Assembly: GCA_964342855.1 (NCBI GenBank)
Contig: CAYFIB010000008.1
Location: forward strand, 41,757 to 105,756
Length of the DNA: 64,000 bases
Reading direction: 5' to 3'
Source of the DNA: JBCBJX01 sp964342855
GTDB taxonomy: Bacteria > Pseudomonadota > Alphaproteobacteria > Caulobacterales > Parvularculaceae
How positions within the stretch are numbered: the stretch's first letter is position 1; the number at the start of each line of letters is the position of its first letter. The notes beneath the pieces are model-generated. The model made no database searches and was not told the origin of the DNA. It was given only the letters and a program-made list of their open reading frames with translations. The translations under genes were made by a program, and so were the position numbers. Below are positions 42,617 to 51,512 of the stretch, one piece after another.

Positions 42617-43555
42617 ATGATCTCGTTCCTGCGCTTCATCGCCCCGCTCCTCGCCGCTGTCACCGTTTTCTCCGGACAGGCGTCCGCGCAAACGGCGGAG
42701 GCGCCGCCATCGCCGCGCGAGCGTGTGACCGCGACGCCGGCGCTCTGGAAGGTGAGCGACGAGGACACCACCGTCTGGCTCTTCGGCTCCTTCCATATCC
42801 TGCCGCCCCAGCTCGAGTGGCGGACGCCGGAGTTCGAGGCGGCGTTCGCGCAATCGGAGACGGTTTTTCTGGAGCTGCCGATCGGGCCGGAAACGGAGGC
42901 GGAGGTCGGTCGGATCGCCATGAAGCTCGGGTTCTCGCCGAGCGACCGCGCGTCCGGCGTGGTGCTGGCCGGCCCGGACTGGAAGCGCCTGAAAGAAGGC
43001 GCCGCGCGTTTCAACATTCCCGAAAGCGCCGTGCGGCCCATGCGGCCGTGGTTCGCCTCGGTCGTGCTCTCGGTGCAGGCGATCGTCGCGGAAGGCTTCG
43101 ACCCGGAAAGCGGCGTCGATAAACGCGTCGCCGCGGAAGCGGCGGCGGCGGGCAAGGCGCTCGACAGCTTCGAGACGCCGGCGCAGCAGCTCGGCTTCTT
43201 CGCCGATCTCGATCCGCAGACGGAACGCAATCTTTTGATCGCGACCCTGGATGAGCTCGCCGACGGGCCGATGGCGCTCGCGGGACTCTTCAACGCGTGG
43301 GCGGACGGCGACGCCGCGGCGATCGACCGGGAGATCAACGGACGGCTTCGCGACGAGATGCCCACGCTTTACGACATCCTGATCGTGCAGCGAAACACGG
43401 CGTGGACGGAGCGGCTGGATGAGGTGATGGACGAGCCGGGCGTCGTGATGGTCGTCGTCGGAGCGGGACACCTCGCGGGCGCGGACGGCGTGCCCGTGAT
43501 GCTTGCCGCGCGCGGCTTTGATGTGGAGCAGGTGACGCCGACGCCAGCGCCCTGA
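42617..43555 (+). CDS. TraB/GumN-family exported protein
   Basis: The 312-residue protein has a signal peptide (MISFLRFIAPLLAAVTVFSGQASA). It carries the family motifs WLFGSFHILP near residue 55 and VVVGAGHLAGADGVPVMLAARGF at the C-terminus, with ETVFLEL between them. TraB/GumN domains are Tiki-like putative metalloproteases, and the GSFH and GxGH histidines plus Glu are the proposed metal ligands. Activity in bacteria is largely untested. It is a single gene with a strong terminator. Confidence 0.85.
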   Translation: MISFLRFIAPLLAAVTVFSGQASAQTAEAPPSPRERVTATPALWKVSDEDTTVWLFGSFHILPPQLEWRTPEFEAAFAQSETVFLELPIGPETEAEVGRIAMKLGFSPSDRASGVVLAGPDWKRLKEGAARFNIPESAVRPMRPWFASVVLSVQAIVAEGFDPESGVDKRVAAEAAAAGKALDSFETPAQQLGFFADLDPQTERNLLIATLDELADGPMALAGLFNAWADGDAAAIDREINGRLRDEMPTLYDILIVQRNTAWTERLDEVMDEPGVVMVVVGAGHLAGADGVPVMLAARGFDVEQVTPTPAP

Positions 43556-43576
43556 GCCCTTTTATTCTCGATACAA

Positions 43577-43604
43577 AAAAGCGCGCCCGTGAGGCGCGCT
43601 TTTC
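43577..43604. terminator. Bidirectional terminator between TraB/GumN and YbjN-like genes
   Basis: An 8-bp stem AGCGCGCC/GGCGCGCT with a 5-base loop is flanked by A-run on the left and TTTT on the right, so it can end both the plus-strand gene (stop 43555) and the minus-strand gene (stop 43635). Confidence 0.82.
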
Positions 43605-43634
43605 TGTGCCGATCGAGGCCGGCGAGCCAAGAGC

Positions 43635-44348
43635 TTAGTTCCGCTTGCGGACTTTGCTTTCGCGGCTGCGGAGCTGTTCAGCTTCCATCGAGATCGACTC
43701 CGCCGCCTCGGTCGAGAGGAAGGCGTCGTAGTTATCGACGGCGTGCGACCACGTCGCGTATTCTGGGAAGACGCTCACGGGCTTGGCCTTCACACGCAGA
43801 GCCTCGACAGAGTTCAGGTGCTCGGCCGCCGTGTGGGCTGCTTCGCCTTCGAAGTTGATCTGCTGCGCCTGCGATGCGTACTCGCTCACGAAATAGCTCG
43901 CAATGCCGACGAAGTTGGAGATGTTCGACTTAATGTTGCCGACCGGAATGCCGTAATCGCTGATGAAGTAGCGCGCGATCCAGCCCCTGCCGTCCGGCAG
44001 GGCGCCGGCGGAGATGAACGGCTGGCTCGTGTCGAACGCATTCAGCATTTCGGCCGGCGGCTGGCCTTCCACAAGCGTGAAGAGGTGCGCGCCGATGCAG
44101 GTGCCCTGACGGCAGACGCGGGTCTGAACGAAGAACGGGAAGCCGCTGCGTTCGGCCTGAATGCGCACCGAGCCGTCTTCGCCACGATCAACAACGCGCC
44201 ATTGGACGCCGCCGGCGGTGAGGATGGCGCCGAGCGTCTGCTCGTCGAAGCCTGCGACCACCGTGCTGTCGGATTGCGCCGCCGCGCCGCTCATCGCCGC
44301 CCCCGCGACGCCTAGCGCCGCTATCGCGGCTTTGATCATCTTTTTCAT
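43635..44348 (-). CDS. YbjN-like exported protein
   Basis: The protein (237 residues) has a signal peptide (MKKMIKAAIAALGVAGAAMSGAAAQ). The body resembles YbjN/type III chaperone-like folds: FDEQTLGAILTAGGVQWRVV, FPFFVQTRVCRQGTCIGAHLFTLVEG with a Cys pair, FISAGALPDGRGWIARYFIS, and a helix ISNFVGIASYFVSEYASQAQQ. YbjN-like proteins are linked to stress tolerance without a known biochemical role. The C-terminal 60 residues are charged. The ATG at 44348 starts the signal. It is divergent from rsmB. Confidence 0.7.
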   Translation of the reverse strand: MKKMIKAAIAALGVAGAAMSGAAAQSDSTVVAGFDEQTLGAILTAGGVQWRVVDRGEDGSVRIQAERSGFPFFVQTRVCRQGTCIGAHLFTLVEGQPPAEMLNAFDTSQPFISAGALPDGRGWIARYFISDYGIPVGNIKSNISNFVGIASYFVSEYASQAQQINFEGEAAHTAAEHLNSVEALRVKAKPVSVFPEYATWSHAVDNYDAFLSTEAAESISMEAEQLRSRESKVRKRN

Positions 44349-44445
44349 AGGTGTCCCCGGAAACTGTTCGACCACATACCCGTGAAGACCATGACATGCG
44401 GGCGGGGGACTTACAATTGCGCGGCCGCCGCACTATGCGCACGCG

Positions 44446-45762
44446 ATGACCGAAGCTCAGAACCACGCGCCCGCCGGCGCCGAACCGGTCGGGCTCGCCG
44501 CCCGCCGCGCAGCGCTCACCATTCTCGACCTCATCCGCGACGGCGCGAGCCTCGACGACGCGCTTGTCGACGCGCGCGATTTCGCGGCGCTTGAGGGCTC
44601 CGATCGCGGTTTCGCGCGCGCGCTCGCGACGGCGGTTCTGCGTCGGCGCGGCACGCTCGACGCCGCCATCGACAGGTTTCTCGACAAGCCCTTCGGCAAG
44701 CGCGGCGCGGCGGTGACGGACATTCTGCGCCTCGGCGCGGCGCAGATCCTCCTTCTGGAGACCCCGGCGCACGCAGCGGTGTCGACCAGCGTCGATCTTG
44801 CGTCGGACCGGCGGGAGACGGCGGGCTACAAGGCGGTGGTGAACGCCATCCTCCGCCGGATCGCCGACAAGGGCGGCGAGCTGATCGCCGATCTACCGGC
44901 GCGGATCGATACGCCAGGCTGGATGTGGCGCGGCTGGGAGCGGGCCTACGGCCCCCAGACCGCCCGGCGCATGGCGGCCGCCCACCAGGTGGAGCCCGCG
45001 CTGGATCTCACCCTGAAAGACCCGAGCGCGTCCTCGGACTGGGCCGAGCGGCTCGGCGGCGCTGTCACGCAGACAGGTTCGGTGCGTCTGACGAAACCGG
45101 GCGCGGTGACGGAGCTGGAGGGTTTCGCCGACGGCGCTTGGTGGGTGCAGGACGCGGCCGCGGCGCTGCCGGCGCGGCTTCTCGGCGATGTCGCGGGGAA
45201 GAGGGTGCTGGACATGTGCGCGGCTCCCGGCGGCAAGACCCTTCAGCTCGCCGCCATGGGCGCGCGGGTGACGGCGGTCGACAAGAACGCCGATCGATTG
45301 GAGCGGTTGGAAGAAAACCTCGCGCGCACCGGTCTCGCCGCGCAGGTCGTCGCCGCTGACGCGTTGCTCATGAAGGCCGAGCCTTATGACGCGGTTCTAC
45401 TCGACGCGCCCTGCACGGCGACCGGCACCATCCGCCGCCATCCGGACGCGCTCTGGTCGAAATCCGAAGCGGACCTCAAAACTCTCGCAGCGCTGCAGCC
45501 GTTGATGATCGACGCCGCGCTCAACCTGCTTAAACCGGGCGGAACGCTTGTCTATTGCGTCTGCTCCCTGCAGAGGGAGGAGGGCGAAGCGCAGGCCGCC
45601 GCAGCGCTGGAGCGCCATGGGCGGCTCGAGCGCCGACCCGTCTCCGCGGCGGAGCTCGGCGGCCTCGACGCCGTCACGCCCGCCGGCGACATGCGCGTCC
45701 TGCCCCATATGGCAGGGGGCGTCGACGGCTTTTTCGCGGCGCGGTTCGTAAAGCTTCCGTAA
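44446..45762 (+). CDS. rsmB: 16S rRNA (cytosine-967-C5)-methyltransferase RsmB
   Basis: The 438-residue protein has an N-terminal NusB-like domain (about 18-140) and a C-terminal RNA m5C methyltransferase domain. SAM binding is seen in VLDMCAAPGGKTLQLAAMG, motif IV in DAPCTATGTIRRHPD with one catalytic Cys, and motif VI in LVYCVCSLQREEGE with the other. WWVQDAAAALPARLL precedes motif I, as in the family. It modifies C967 of 16S rRNA in the ribosome small subunit. Confidence 0.94.
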   Translation: MTEAQNHAPAGAEPVGLAARRAALTILDLIRDGASLDDALVDARDFAALEGSDRGFARALATAVLRRRGTLDAAIDRFLDKPFGKRGAAVTDILRLGAAQILLLETPAHAAVSTSVDLASDRRETAGYKAVVNAILRRIADKGGELIADLPARIDTPGWMWRGWERAYGPQTARRMAAAHQVEPALDLTLKDPSASSDWAERLGGAVTQTGSVRLTKPGAVTELEGFADGAWWVQDAAAALPARLLGDVAGKRVLDMCAAPGGKTLQLAAMGARVTAVDKNADRLERLEENLARTGLAAQVVAADALLMKAEPYDAVLLDAPCTATGTIRRHPDALWSKSEADLKTLAALQPLMIDAALNLLKPGGTLVYCVCSLQREEGEAQAAAALERHGRLERRPVSAAELGGLDAVTPAGDMRVLPHMAGGVDGFFAARFVKLP

Positions 45763-45839
45763 CTTGCCCCCCACACGCTTGAAGCCGAGGGCGAGCAAGC
45801 GAATATATCGCTCAAACGTTTTCTCTGGAGGAACGACAC

Positions 45840-46571
45840 ATGAACGACTTCCGCCGCGCTTTTGGGCAGGGCGCCTACGCCGCGCCCGCCGGAACGATGG
45901 ACGCCTCCGTCGATCAGGGCCTGCGCAGCTACATGCTTGGCGTCTACAACTACATGGCGCTCGCCGTGGCGCTGACGGGCGGCGTCGCCTTCTTCGTCAG
46001 CCAGTCTCCGGCGCTTCTGCAGGCGCTCTTTTCCGGTCCGCAGGCCTACTTGGTCATGTTCGCGCCGCTGGCCTTCATTCTGGTGCTCTCTTTCGGCGTG
46101 AACCGGCTGAGCGCGGTCGCGACGCAGGCGCTTTTCTGGACGTTCGCGGCCGTGATGGGCCTTTCGCTCTCGACCATCTTCATCGCTTACGCGAGCGCTG
46201 ACATCACGCGGGTGTTCTTCATCACCTCGGCGATGTTCGCCGGCCTCAGCCTTTGGGGCTACACGACGAAGCGGGACCTGACCGGCATGGGCTCGTTCCT
46301 GTTCATGGGGCTCATCGGTCTCATCATCGCGAGTATCGTGAACATCTTTCTCGGCTCGACGATGCTGGAGTTCGTAATCTCCGCCGTCGGCGTGCTCGTC
46401 TTCGCGGGCCTCACCGCCTACGACACGCAGAAGATCAAGGAGAACTATTACGTCGCCCAGCAGTCGGCGGAGATGATGAAGAAGGTCTCGGTCATGGGCG
46501 CGCTGTCGCTCTATCTCGACTTCGTGAACCTCTTCCTCATGCTGCTGCGTCTCCTCTCCAGCCGCGACTAG
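45840..46571 (+). CDS. Bax inhibitor-1 (BI-1)/YccA-family membrane protein
   Basis: The 243-residue protein has seven predicted membrane helices after a soluble 30-residue N-terminus. The family signature is visible near the end as VGVLVFAGLTAYDTQKIKE, and the two aspartates proposed as a pH sensor in bacterial BsYetJ-like proteins correspond to YDTQ and LYLDFVNLFL. These proteins leak Ca2+ or modulate the FtsH protease in other bacteria. GGAGGAACGACAC precedes the ATG. A strong terminator follows. Confidence 0.92.
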   Translation: MNDFRRAFGQGAYAAPAGTMDASVDQGLRSYMLGVYNYMALAVALTGGVAFFVSQSPALLQALFSGPQAYLVMFAPLAFILVLSFGVNRLSAVATQALFWTFAAVMGLSLSTIFIAYASADITRVFFITSAMFAGLSLWGYTTKRDLTGMGSFLFMGLIGLIIASIVNIFLGSTMLEFVISAVGVLVFAGLTAYDTQKIKENYYVAQQSAEMMKKVSVMGALSLYLDFVNLFLMLLRLLSSRD

Positions 46572-46593
46572 GCTTCGGCTCATACGGACAAAG

Positions 46594-46624
46594 AAAAAGC
46601 CTCCGCGTTCGCGGAGGCTTTTTT
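46594..46624 (+). terminator. Terminator after the BI-1 family gene
   Basis: An 11-bp stem AAAGCCTCCGC/GCGGAGGCTTT with a GTTC loop runs into TTTTTT. It begins 23 bases past the stop. Confidence 0.88.
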
Positions 46625-46647
46625 GTTGGGCTGTATGCGCCGCCTCG

Positions 46648-46741
46648 GTCCTTCGTGACGCCCGCTACGCGGGCTCCTCAGGACGAAGTTCAGTCACTCT
46701 TCGTCCTGAGGAGCGCACCGCAGGTGCGCGTCACGAAGGAC
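46648..46741. repeat. Paired palindromic intergenic element
   Basis: Two arms face each other. The left arm (46648-46688) reads GTCCTTCGTGACGC...CTCCTCAGGACGAAG around a CCGC-tacg-CGGG-type inner hairpin. The right arm (46699-46741) is its inverse, CTTCGTCCTGAGGAGCGC...GCGTCACGAAGGAC, around ACC-gca-GGT. The arms are separated by ttcagtcact. It lies between convergent genes and looks like a REP/BIME-type extragenic palindrome. Copies elsewhere in the genome cannot be checked here. Confidence 0.75.
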
Positions 46742-46758
46742 GGCGGGGGAGACGAGCC

Positions 46759-47574
46759 TCACCCTACGAACGCGCGTTCGATCACGTAATCGCCGGGCTG
46801 CGCGTTGGAGCCTTCCACGAGGCCAAATTTCTCGCAGAGCGCCTTCGTATCGTTCAGCATCGCCATGGAGCCGCAGATCATCACGCGGTCGGTCTCGCGG
46901 TTCAGCGGCGGAACGCCGAGGTCCTCGAACAGCTTGCCGCTTTCCATGAGATCGGTGATGCGGCCCATTTTCGGGCTCTCTTCGCGGGTGGTCGTCGCGT
47001 AGCGCACGAGGCGATCGGCGAACTCGCCGCAGAGCGGGTCGTCCTTCAGATCGCTGACGAGCTTTTCGCCATAGGCGAGCTCGCCGACCTCGCGGCAGGT
47101 ATGGGTGAGGATCACTTCCTCGAATTTCTCATAGGTCTCCGGGTCGCGAATGACGCTCGCGAACGGCGCGATGCCGGTGCCGGTGGAGAACATGTAGAGC
47201 CGTTTGCCGGGCGTCAGCGCGTCGTGGACGAGGGTGCCCGTCGGCTTTTTGCCGAGCAGGATCTTGTCGCCGACCTTGATGTGCTGAAGGCGGGAGGTGA
47301 GGGGGCCGTCCTGCACCTTGATCGAATAGAAATCGAGTTCTTCGTCCCAAGAGGGGCTGGCGACCGAATAAGCGCGCAGGAGCGGCTTGCCGTCGACCAT
47401 CAGGCCGATCATCACGAATTCGCCGGACCGGAAGCGGAAGGCCGGCGGACGGGTGACGCGCAGCTCGAACAGCCGGTCCGTCCAGTGTTTCACCGCGACG
47501 ACCGTTTCTTCGGTGACGGACTTCGGAATGGCGACGGTCGCGCCTTCGGTCGGCGCGTTCGCAAGCTCGCTCAT
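46759..47574 (-). CDS. fpr: Ferredoxin--NADP+ reductase
   Basis: The protein (271 residues) is a bacterial-type FAD-dependent reductase. The FAD-binding RAYSVASP motif is near residue 80. The NADP-binding region contains MFSTGTGIAPFASVIRDPETY and VILTHTCREVGELAYG. MICGSMAMLNDTK and the C-terminal YVIERAFVG are family-typical. It passes electrons between NADPH and ferredoxin or flavodoxin, often in oxidative stress or Fe-S supply. GAAGGAGAG precedes the ATG at 47574. The upstream in-frame ATG at 47679 adds atypical residues. Confidence 0.92.
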   Translation of the reverse strand: MSELANAPTEGATVAIPKSVTEETVVAVKHWTDRLFELRVTRPPAFRFRSGEFVMIGLMVDGKPLLRAYSVASPSWDEELDFYSIKVQDGPLTSRLQHIKVGDKILLGKKPTGTLVHDALTPGKRLYMFSTGTGIAPFASVIRDPETYEKFEEVILTHTCREVGELAYGEKLVSDLKDDPLCGEFADRLVRYATTTREESPKMGRITDLMESGKLFEDLGVPPLNRETDRVMICGSMAMLNDTKALCEKFGLVEGSNAQPGDYVIERAFVG

Positions 47575-47888
47575 GGCTCGCTCTCCTTCATGATCCCGCA
47601 CCAGATAGGGACGCGATTGAAGAAGCGCCACCGCAGTGCAGCAGCGCGAGGCTTTGGCAGGTTTTAACCGCGCGCGCAAACAACGTGGCCGTCGCGTCGG
47701 ATCACGCCCGCGTCAGGTCGATCCGATGGCGAAACCAAGGCGACAAGCTTGCCGACCTCGCCCCAGTTCGGCCCGAAAATGCCCTTTAATTTTGAGCGCT
47801 CCCGTCAACGGACCGCTCATCGCGGTCCGCTACCTCCATCCCGACCGACGCGCCGCCCGGCGCCGCAAGAATACAGGACACCCGACGC
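47575..47888. other. Divergent spacer between fpr and the DUF1800 gene, with a hairpin
   Basis: These 314 bases have no gene. A perfect 8-bp hairpin CGGACCGC-tcatc-GCGGTCCG (47809-47829) lies 60 bases before the DUF1800 start and has no T-run, so it may be an operator or a leader structure rather than a terminator. Confidence 0.5.
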
Positions 47889-49595
47889 ATGCCGCAGCGC
47901 CCGGTTCTTCAGATGTTGCGCGCCCTTTCGGTCGCGACCGCTTTCGTCCTCGTCTCGTGCGCGGATGAGAGCCTGCCTGATCCCAATGATCTCGGGACGC
48001 CCGTCTCCGCCGCGGTCGCGCCCTCGCAAGTCGATGCATCGCGCTTTCTGACCCAGGCGACGTTCGGCCCGACGGCGGCGGATATCGATCTCGTCACCCG
48101 CTTCGGCTACGAACAATGGATCGCCGCGGAATACGAAAAGCCGTCGCGCTCGCACCTTCAGCGTCTGCGGGCGCTCGACGTGCAGGGCGAGGACATCCGT
48201 GATGACGATGCGCACGAGAGCTTCTGGCGATCCGCCGTGTACGGGCGAGACCAGCTTCGCCAGCGCGCCGCTTTCGCCCTTTCTCAGTTGCTGGTGATCT
48301 CCGCAGAAGACGGCGGCGTCGGCGGCCGCCCGTTGACGCTCGCCTCGTACATGGACGTCATGCTTCTGAACGCGTTCGGCAATTATCGGGACCTGCTGCA
48401 CGACGTCACCTACTCCCCTGCGATGTCGATCTATCTCACCTATCTGCAGAACCGGCGCACCGACGAAGAGCGCGGGCGCGTGCCGGATGAAAACTACGCC
48501 CGCGAAGTGATGCAGCTCTTCACCATCGGACTTCTGGAGCTCGACGCCACCGGCGAGCCGATCCCCGACGGCGCGGGCGGTTTCATCGAAACCTATGACA
48601 ACGACGATGTGACGGAGCTTGCGAAAGTCTTCACCGGTCTCAGTTGGAACGGCGAAGACTTCTTTGATCGAGACACCCGCGCGCCGGACCATGAATACGC
48701 GCCGTTAAAAGCCTTCGAGCGCGAGCATTCGCCGGAAGAGAAGGCGTTTCTCGGCGCCGTTATTCCGGAAGGTACGGGGGCTGACGAGAGTATCGCCATC
48801 GCTCTCGATACGTTGTTTGAACATCCGAACACCGCGCCCTTCGTCTCCAAACAGCTGATCCAGCGATTGGTGACGTCCAACCCCACGCCCGCCTATGTCG
48901 GCCGCGTCGCCGCGGCCTTCGACGCCGGCGTCTTCACCGGGCCGGATGGCGGAACCTTCGGCGGCGGCGAGCGGGGCGATCTGCGCGCTGTCTGGGCTGC
49001 GATCCTGCTCGATCCGGAGGCGCGCGATGCGGCGACCGCCGCGGACCCGGCGTTCGGCAAGTTGCGCGAGCCGGTGGTGCGCTTTGCTCACTGGGCGCGC
49101 AATTTCGTGCCGGAGGAGAACACGGACGAAACGCCGTCATCCCTGCGGGACTCCAACCGCCCAGACCGTCTGGCGCAGCAGGCGTTCCGCTCGCCCTCGG
49201 TCTTCAATTTCTATCGTCCAGGTTATGTCGCGCCGGGCACGGCGACGGGCGACCGTCAGCTCGTCGCCCCGGAGCTTCAGATCACGCACGAAACCTCCGT
49301 CGCGGGCTACATCGATTTCATGAGCCGGTTCATTCAAGATCGTGTCGGCGATGGCTATGAACCCGACTATACGGACGAAATCGCCATCGCTCATGACCCG
49401 GCGGCGCTCGTCGGTCACCTGGATCTCATCATGACCAACGGCGCCATGCGGACAGAGACGCGCGACCGCATCCTCGCCGCTGTCAACGAAATCGACATCG
49501 GCCCTGAAAGCACGGAGGAGCGCGACCGCTCCCGGCGCGTTCAGGCCGCTCTACTCATGATCGTTACGTCCCCTGAATATCTGGTGCAGCAATGA
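47889..49595 (+). CDS. DUF1800-family lipoprotein
   Basis: The 568-residue protein has a lipobox (LVSC, Cys24) after the leader MPQRPVLQMLRALSVATAFV. The family pattern is clear: ASRFLTQATFGPTAADIDLVTRFGYEQWI, RQRAAFALSQLLVIS, YSPAMSIYLTYLQNRR, PDENYAREVMQLFTIGLLELD, FVSKQLIQRLVTSNPTPAYVGRVAAAFD and SPSVFNFYRPGYVAPG. DUF1800 proteins are nearly always paired with DUF1501 proteins, as here (ATGA overlap at 49592-49595). Their joint role in the envelope is unknown. Confidence 0.9.
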   Translation: MPQRPVLQMLRALSVATAFVLVSCADESLPDPNDLGTPVSAAVAPSQVDASRFLTQATFGPTAADIDLVTRFGYEQWIAAEYEKPSRSHLQRLRALDVQGEDIRDDDAHESFWRSAVYGRDQLRQRAAFALSQLLVISAEDGGVGGRPLTLASYMDVMLLNAFGNYRDLLHDVTYSPAMSIYLTYLQNRRTDEERGRVPDENYAREVMQLFTIGLLELDATGEPIPDGAGGFIETYDNDDVTELAKVFTGLSWNGEDFFDRDTRAPDHEYAPLKAFEREHSPEEKAFLGAVIPEGTGADESIAIALDTLFEHPNTAPFVSKQLIQRLVTSNPTPAYVGRVAAAFDAGVFTGPDGGTFGGGERGDLRAVWAAILLDPEARDAATAADPAFGKLREPVVRFAHWARNFVPEENTDETPSSLRDSNRPDRLAQQAFRSPSVFNFYRPGYVAPGTATGDRQLVAPELQITHETSVAGYIDFMSRFIQDRVGDGYEPDYTDEIAIAHDPAALVGHLDLIMTNGAMRTETRDRILAAVNEIDIGPESTEERDRSRRVQAALLMIVTSPEYLVQQ

Positions 49596-51007
49596 CCGGC
49601 TCCTGCTTTGAATTCACCCGTCGCGGCTTTCTGAAAGGCACGGCGGCGACCTTCGTCGGCGGTGCGACCCTCCGTCAGGGGCTGGGGAACATGGCGGCGA
49701 TGTCAGCCGATGTCGGCGGCTATAAAGCGCTTGTCTGCGTCATGTTCTTCGGCGGGCTTGATTGCCACGACGTCGTGTTGCCGCTCGATCAAGCGTCATA
49801 CGATTCCTATGCTGACATCCGTCAGACGCTGATGAACGAATATGCGACGCTACCGGGCGGATCGACTCGCGCGCGCAATCGATTGATGGACCTCGCGCCG
49901 GAGAACGCCGCATCGTTCGGCGGACGCGCTTTCGCTCTGCCCGAGACGTTGTCGCCGCTCCACACCCTGTTTCAGAATGGCGAGGCGGCGATCGTCGGCA
50001 ATGTCGGCCCACTGATCGAGCCGATCACGCGGACGCAGCTGCGCGAACGCACGGTGCCGCGGCCCGCGCGACTTTATTCGCACAACGATCAGGTTTCGAC
50101 CTGGCTCGCCTCTGAACCGGAAGGGGCGCGGTTCGGCTGGGGCGGACGGTTCGCCGATTTCGCGCTGCAATCGGGCGCCAATGTCGCGGGCACGTTTACG
50201 GCGGTCTCCGTCGCGGGCAACAGCGTTTTTCTTTCCGGCGAAACGGCGCAACAGTTTCAGGTCTCCTCCCGCGGCGCCTCTGAGCTTGATGAGGTCTCCG
50301 CGTCCCGCCTCTTCGGTTCGGAGACGCTGCCGACGCTCATGTCCCAGCACTTCCGCAATGTCGGCGGCGGGCATACGAACTATTTTCAGCGGGACATCAT
50401 CGACGTCGTCGATCGCTCCATCTCCGCGAACGCGACGCTGGCGGCGACATTGGAGAATGAAACGCCGTTCGCGACGGAGTTTCCGGAATCGCGCCTCGCA
50501 GATCAGCTTTCGATGGTCGCACGCATGATCGCCGCGCGCGACACGTTCGGCGTCGGTCGGCAGGTCTTTTTCGTGTCGACGGGCGGTTTCGACACGCACT
50601 CGAACCAGGCCCAGAGCATGACCGGTCTGCAGACGGACTTCTCGTCGGCGATCGCGGCGTTCCAGGCGGCGATGAACGAGATCGGCGTGTCGCAGGACGT
50701 AACCTTGTTCACCACGTCCGATTTCGGCCGTACGCTCGCCGTCAATGGCGATGGGTCCGACCACGGATGGGGCGCGCACCATTTCGTCGTCGGCGGCGCG
50801 GTCAACGGAAACCGGATTTACGGTTCGATACCGGAACCGACATTCGACCATGAGGCGGATTCAGGACGCGGGCGGCTCATACCGTCGGTTTCGGTGGAGC
50901 AGTACGCGGCGACGTTTGGACGCTGGTTCGGCTTGACTGATGCGGAGATCGCGCAGGCGGCGCCCGGCATCCTCAATTTCGCGGAACGCGACCTCGGATT
51001 TCTTTAG
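49592..51007 (+). CDS. DUF1501-family protein, Tat substrate
   Basis: The 471-residue protein starts with a twin-arginine leader (TRRGFLKGTAATFVGGATL). The body has the DUF1501 alkaline-phosphatase-like fold: VCVMFFGGLDCHDVVLPLD, LSPLHTLFQNGEAAIVGNVG, RPARLYSHNDQVSTWLAS, RQVFFVSTGGFDTHSNQ (with Asp/His metal-ligand candidates) and TLFTTSDFGRTLAVNGDGSDHGWGAHHFVVGG. These acidic and His residues suggest a metal-dependent hydrolase that folds with its metal before export. It is translationally coupled to the DUF1800 lipoprotein. The convergent PilZ gene overlaps its last 35 bases. Confidence 0.9.
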   Translation: MTGSCFEFTRRGFLKGTAATFVGGATLRQGLGNMAAMSADVGGYKALVCVMFFGGLDCHDVVLPLDQASYDSYADIRQTLMNEYATLPGGSTRARNRLMDLAPENAASFGGRAFALPETLSPLHTLFQNGEAAIVGNVGPLIEPITRTQLRERTVPRPARLYSHNDQVSTWLASEPEGARFGWGGRFADFALQSGANVAGTFTAVSVAGNSVFLSGETAQQFQVSSRGASELDEVSASRLFGSETLPTLMSQHFRNVGGGHTNYFQRDIIDVVDRSISANATLAATLENETPFATEFPESRLADQLSMVARMIAARDTFGVGRQVFFVSTGGFDTHSNQAQSMTGLQTDFSSAIAAFQAAMNEIGVSQDVTLFTTSDFGRTLAVNGDGSDHGWGAHHFVVGGAVNGNRIYGSIPEPTFDHEADSGRGRLIPSVSVEQYAATFGRWFGLTDAEIAQAAPGILNFAERDLGFL

Positions 51008-51284
51008 GCTTCACGGCCCGGAAGGGCTCGATGAACTCGACGCCTATCTTCTCGCCGATCTGCCAGACCCGGCGGGCGGGCGCGATCACCTGATCGCTGT
51101 CGATCAGAACTTCGAAAAATTCTGGAACCACGAACACCGCTTTCAGCTCCAGCTTCGCCCCGTGTCCCGCGCGATTGCGGATCAGGCAGTCGATCGTGGA
51201 GTGCTCATGATTGAGCACGATCTTCGCCGCCTTCAGAGCGCGCTGGCGCGGCTCCGTGCGGGTGTCCGGCTCTGAAGTACTCAT
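50973..51284 (-). CDS. PilZ-domain protein
   Basis: The protein (103 residues) consists of one PilZ-like domain. RTEPRQRALKAAKIVLNHEHSTIDCLIRN holds the arginine-rich c-di-GMP-binding start, and NRAGHGAKLEL stands for the (D/N)xSxxG motif with Ser replaced by Ala. WQIGEKIGVEFIEPF ends the fold. The degenerate motif makes c-di-GMP binding uncertain. The ATG at 51284 gives a standard length. The frame is open to 51572, but the extension carries no domain. The 3' end overlaps the DUF1501 gene. Confidence 0.8.
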   Translation of the reverse strand: MSTSEPDTRTEPRQRALKAAKIVLNHEHSTIDCLIRNRAGHGAKLELKAVFVVPEFFEVLIDSDQVIAPARRVWQIGEKIGVEFIEPFRAVKPKEIRGRVPRN

Positions 51285-51512
51285 GGCTGCGGTCATTCGA
51301 CAGCTTCCGGCTTCGATCTCATCAACCAGTCTTGGCTCAATTCTGGGAAAAAAGAGGTTAACGTCGATTTCATCTTCCACCCTCTTGAAGGTTACGCCTG
51401 CAAGCCTACTTGCCTGCAGCGGCATAAATCTGCGAAACATTGCAGATAATTCATGCGCCATCGACATGTCGCCGAATGCGGGACCGTCGATGAGAAAACT
51501 GCGGAGGAAGCC

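Noticed and set aside
46648..46741. Repeated palindrome considered as a CRISPR fragment or attachment site
   Set aside because: There are only two units and they face each other, with no regular spacers, cas genes or integrase nearby. An extragenic palindrome fits better.
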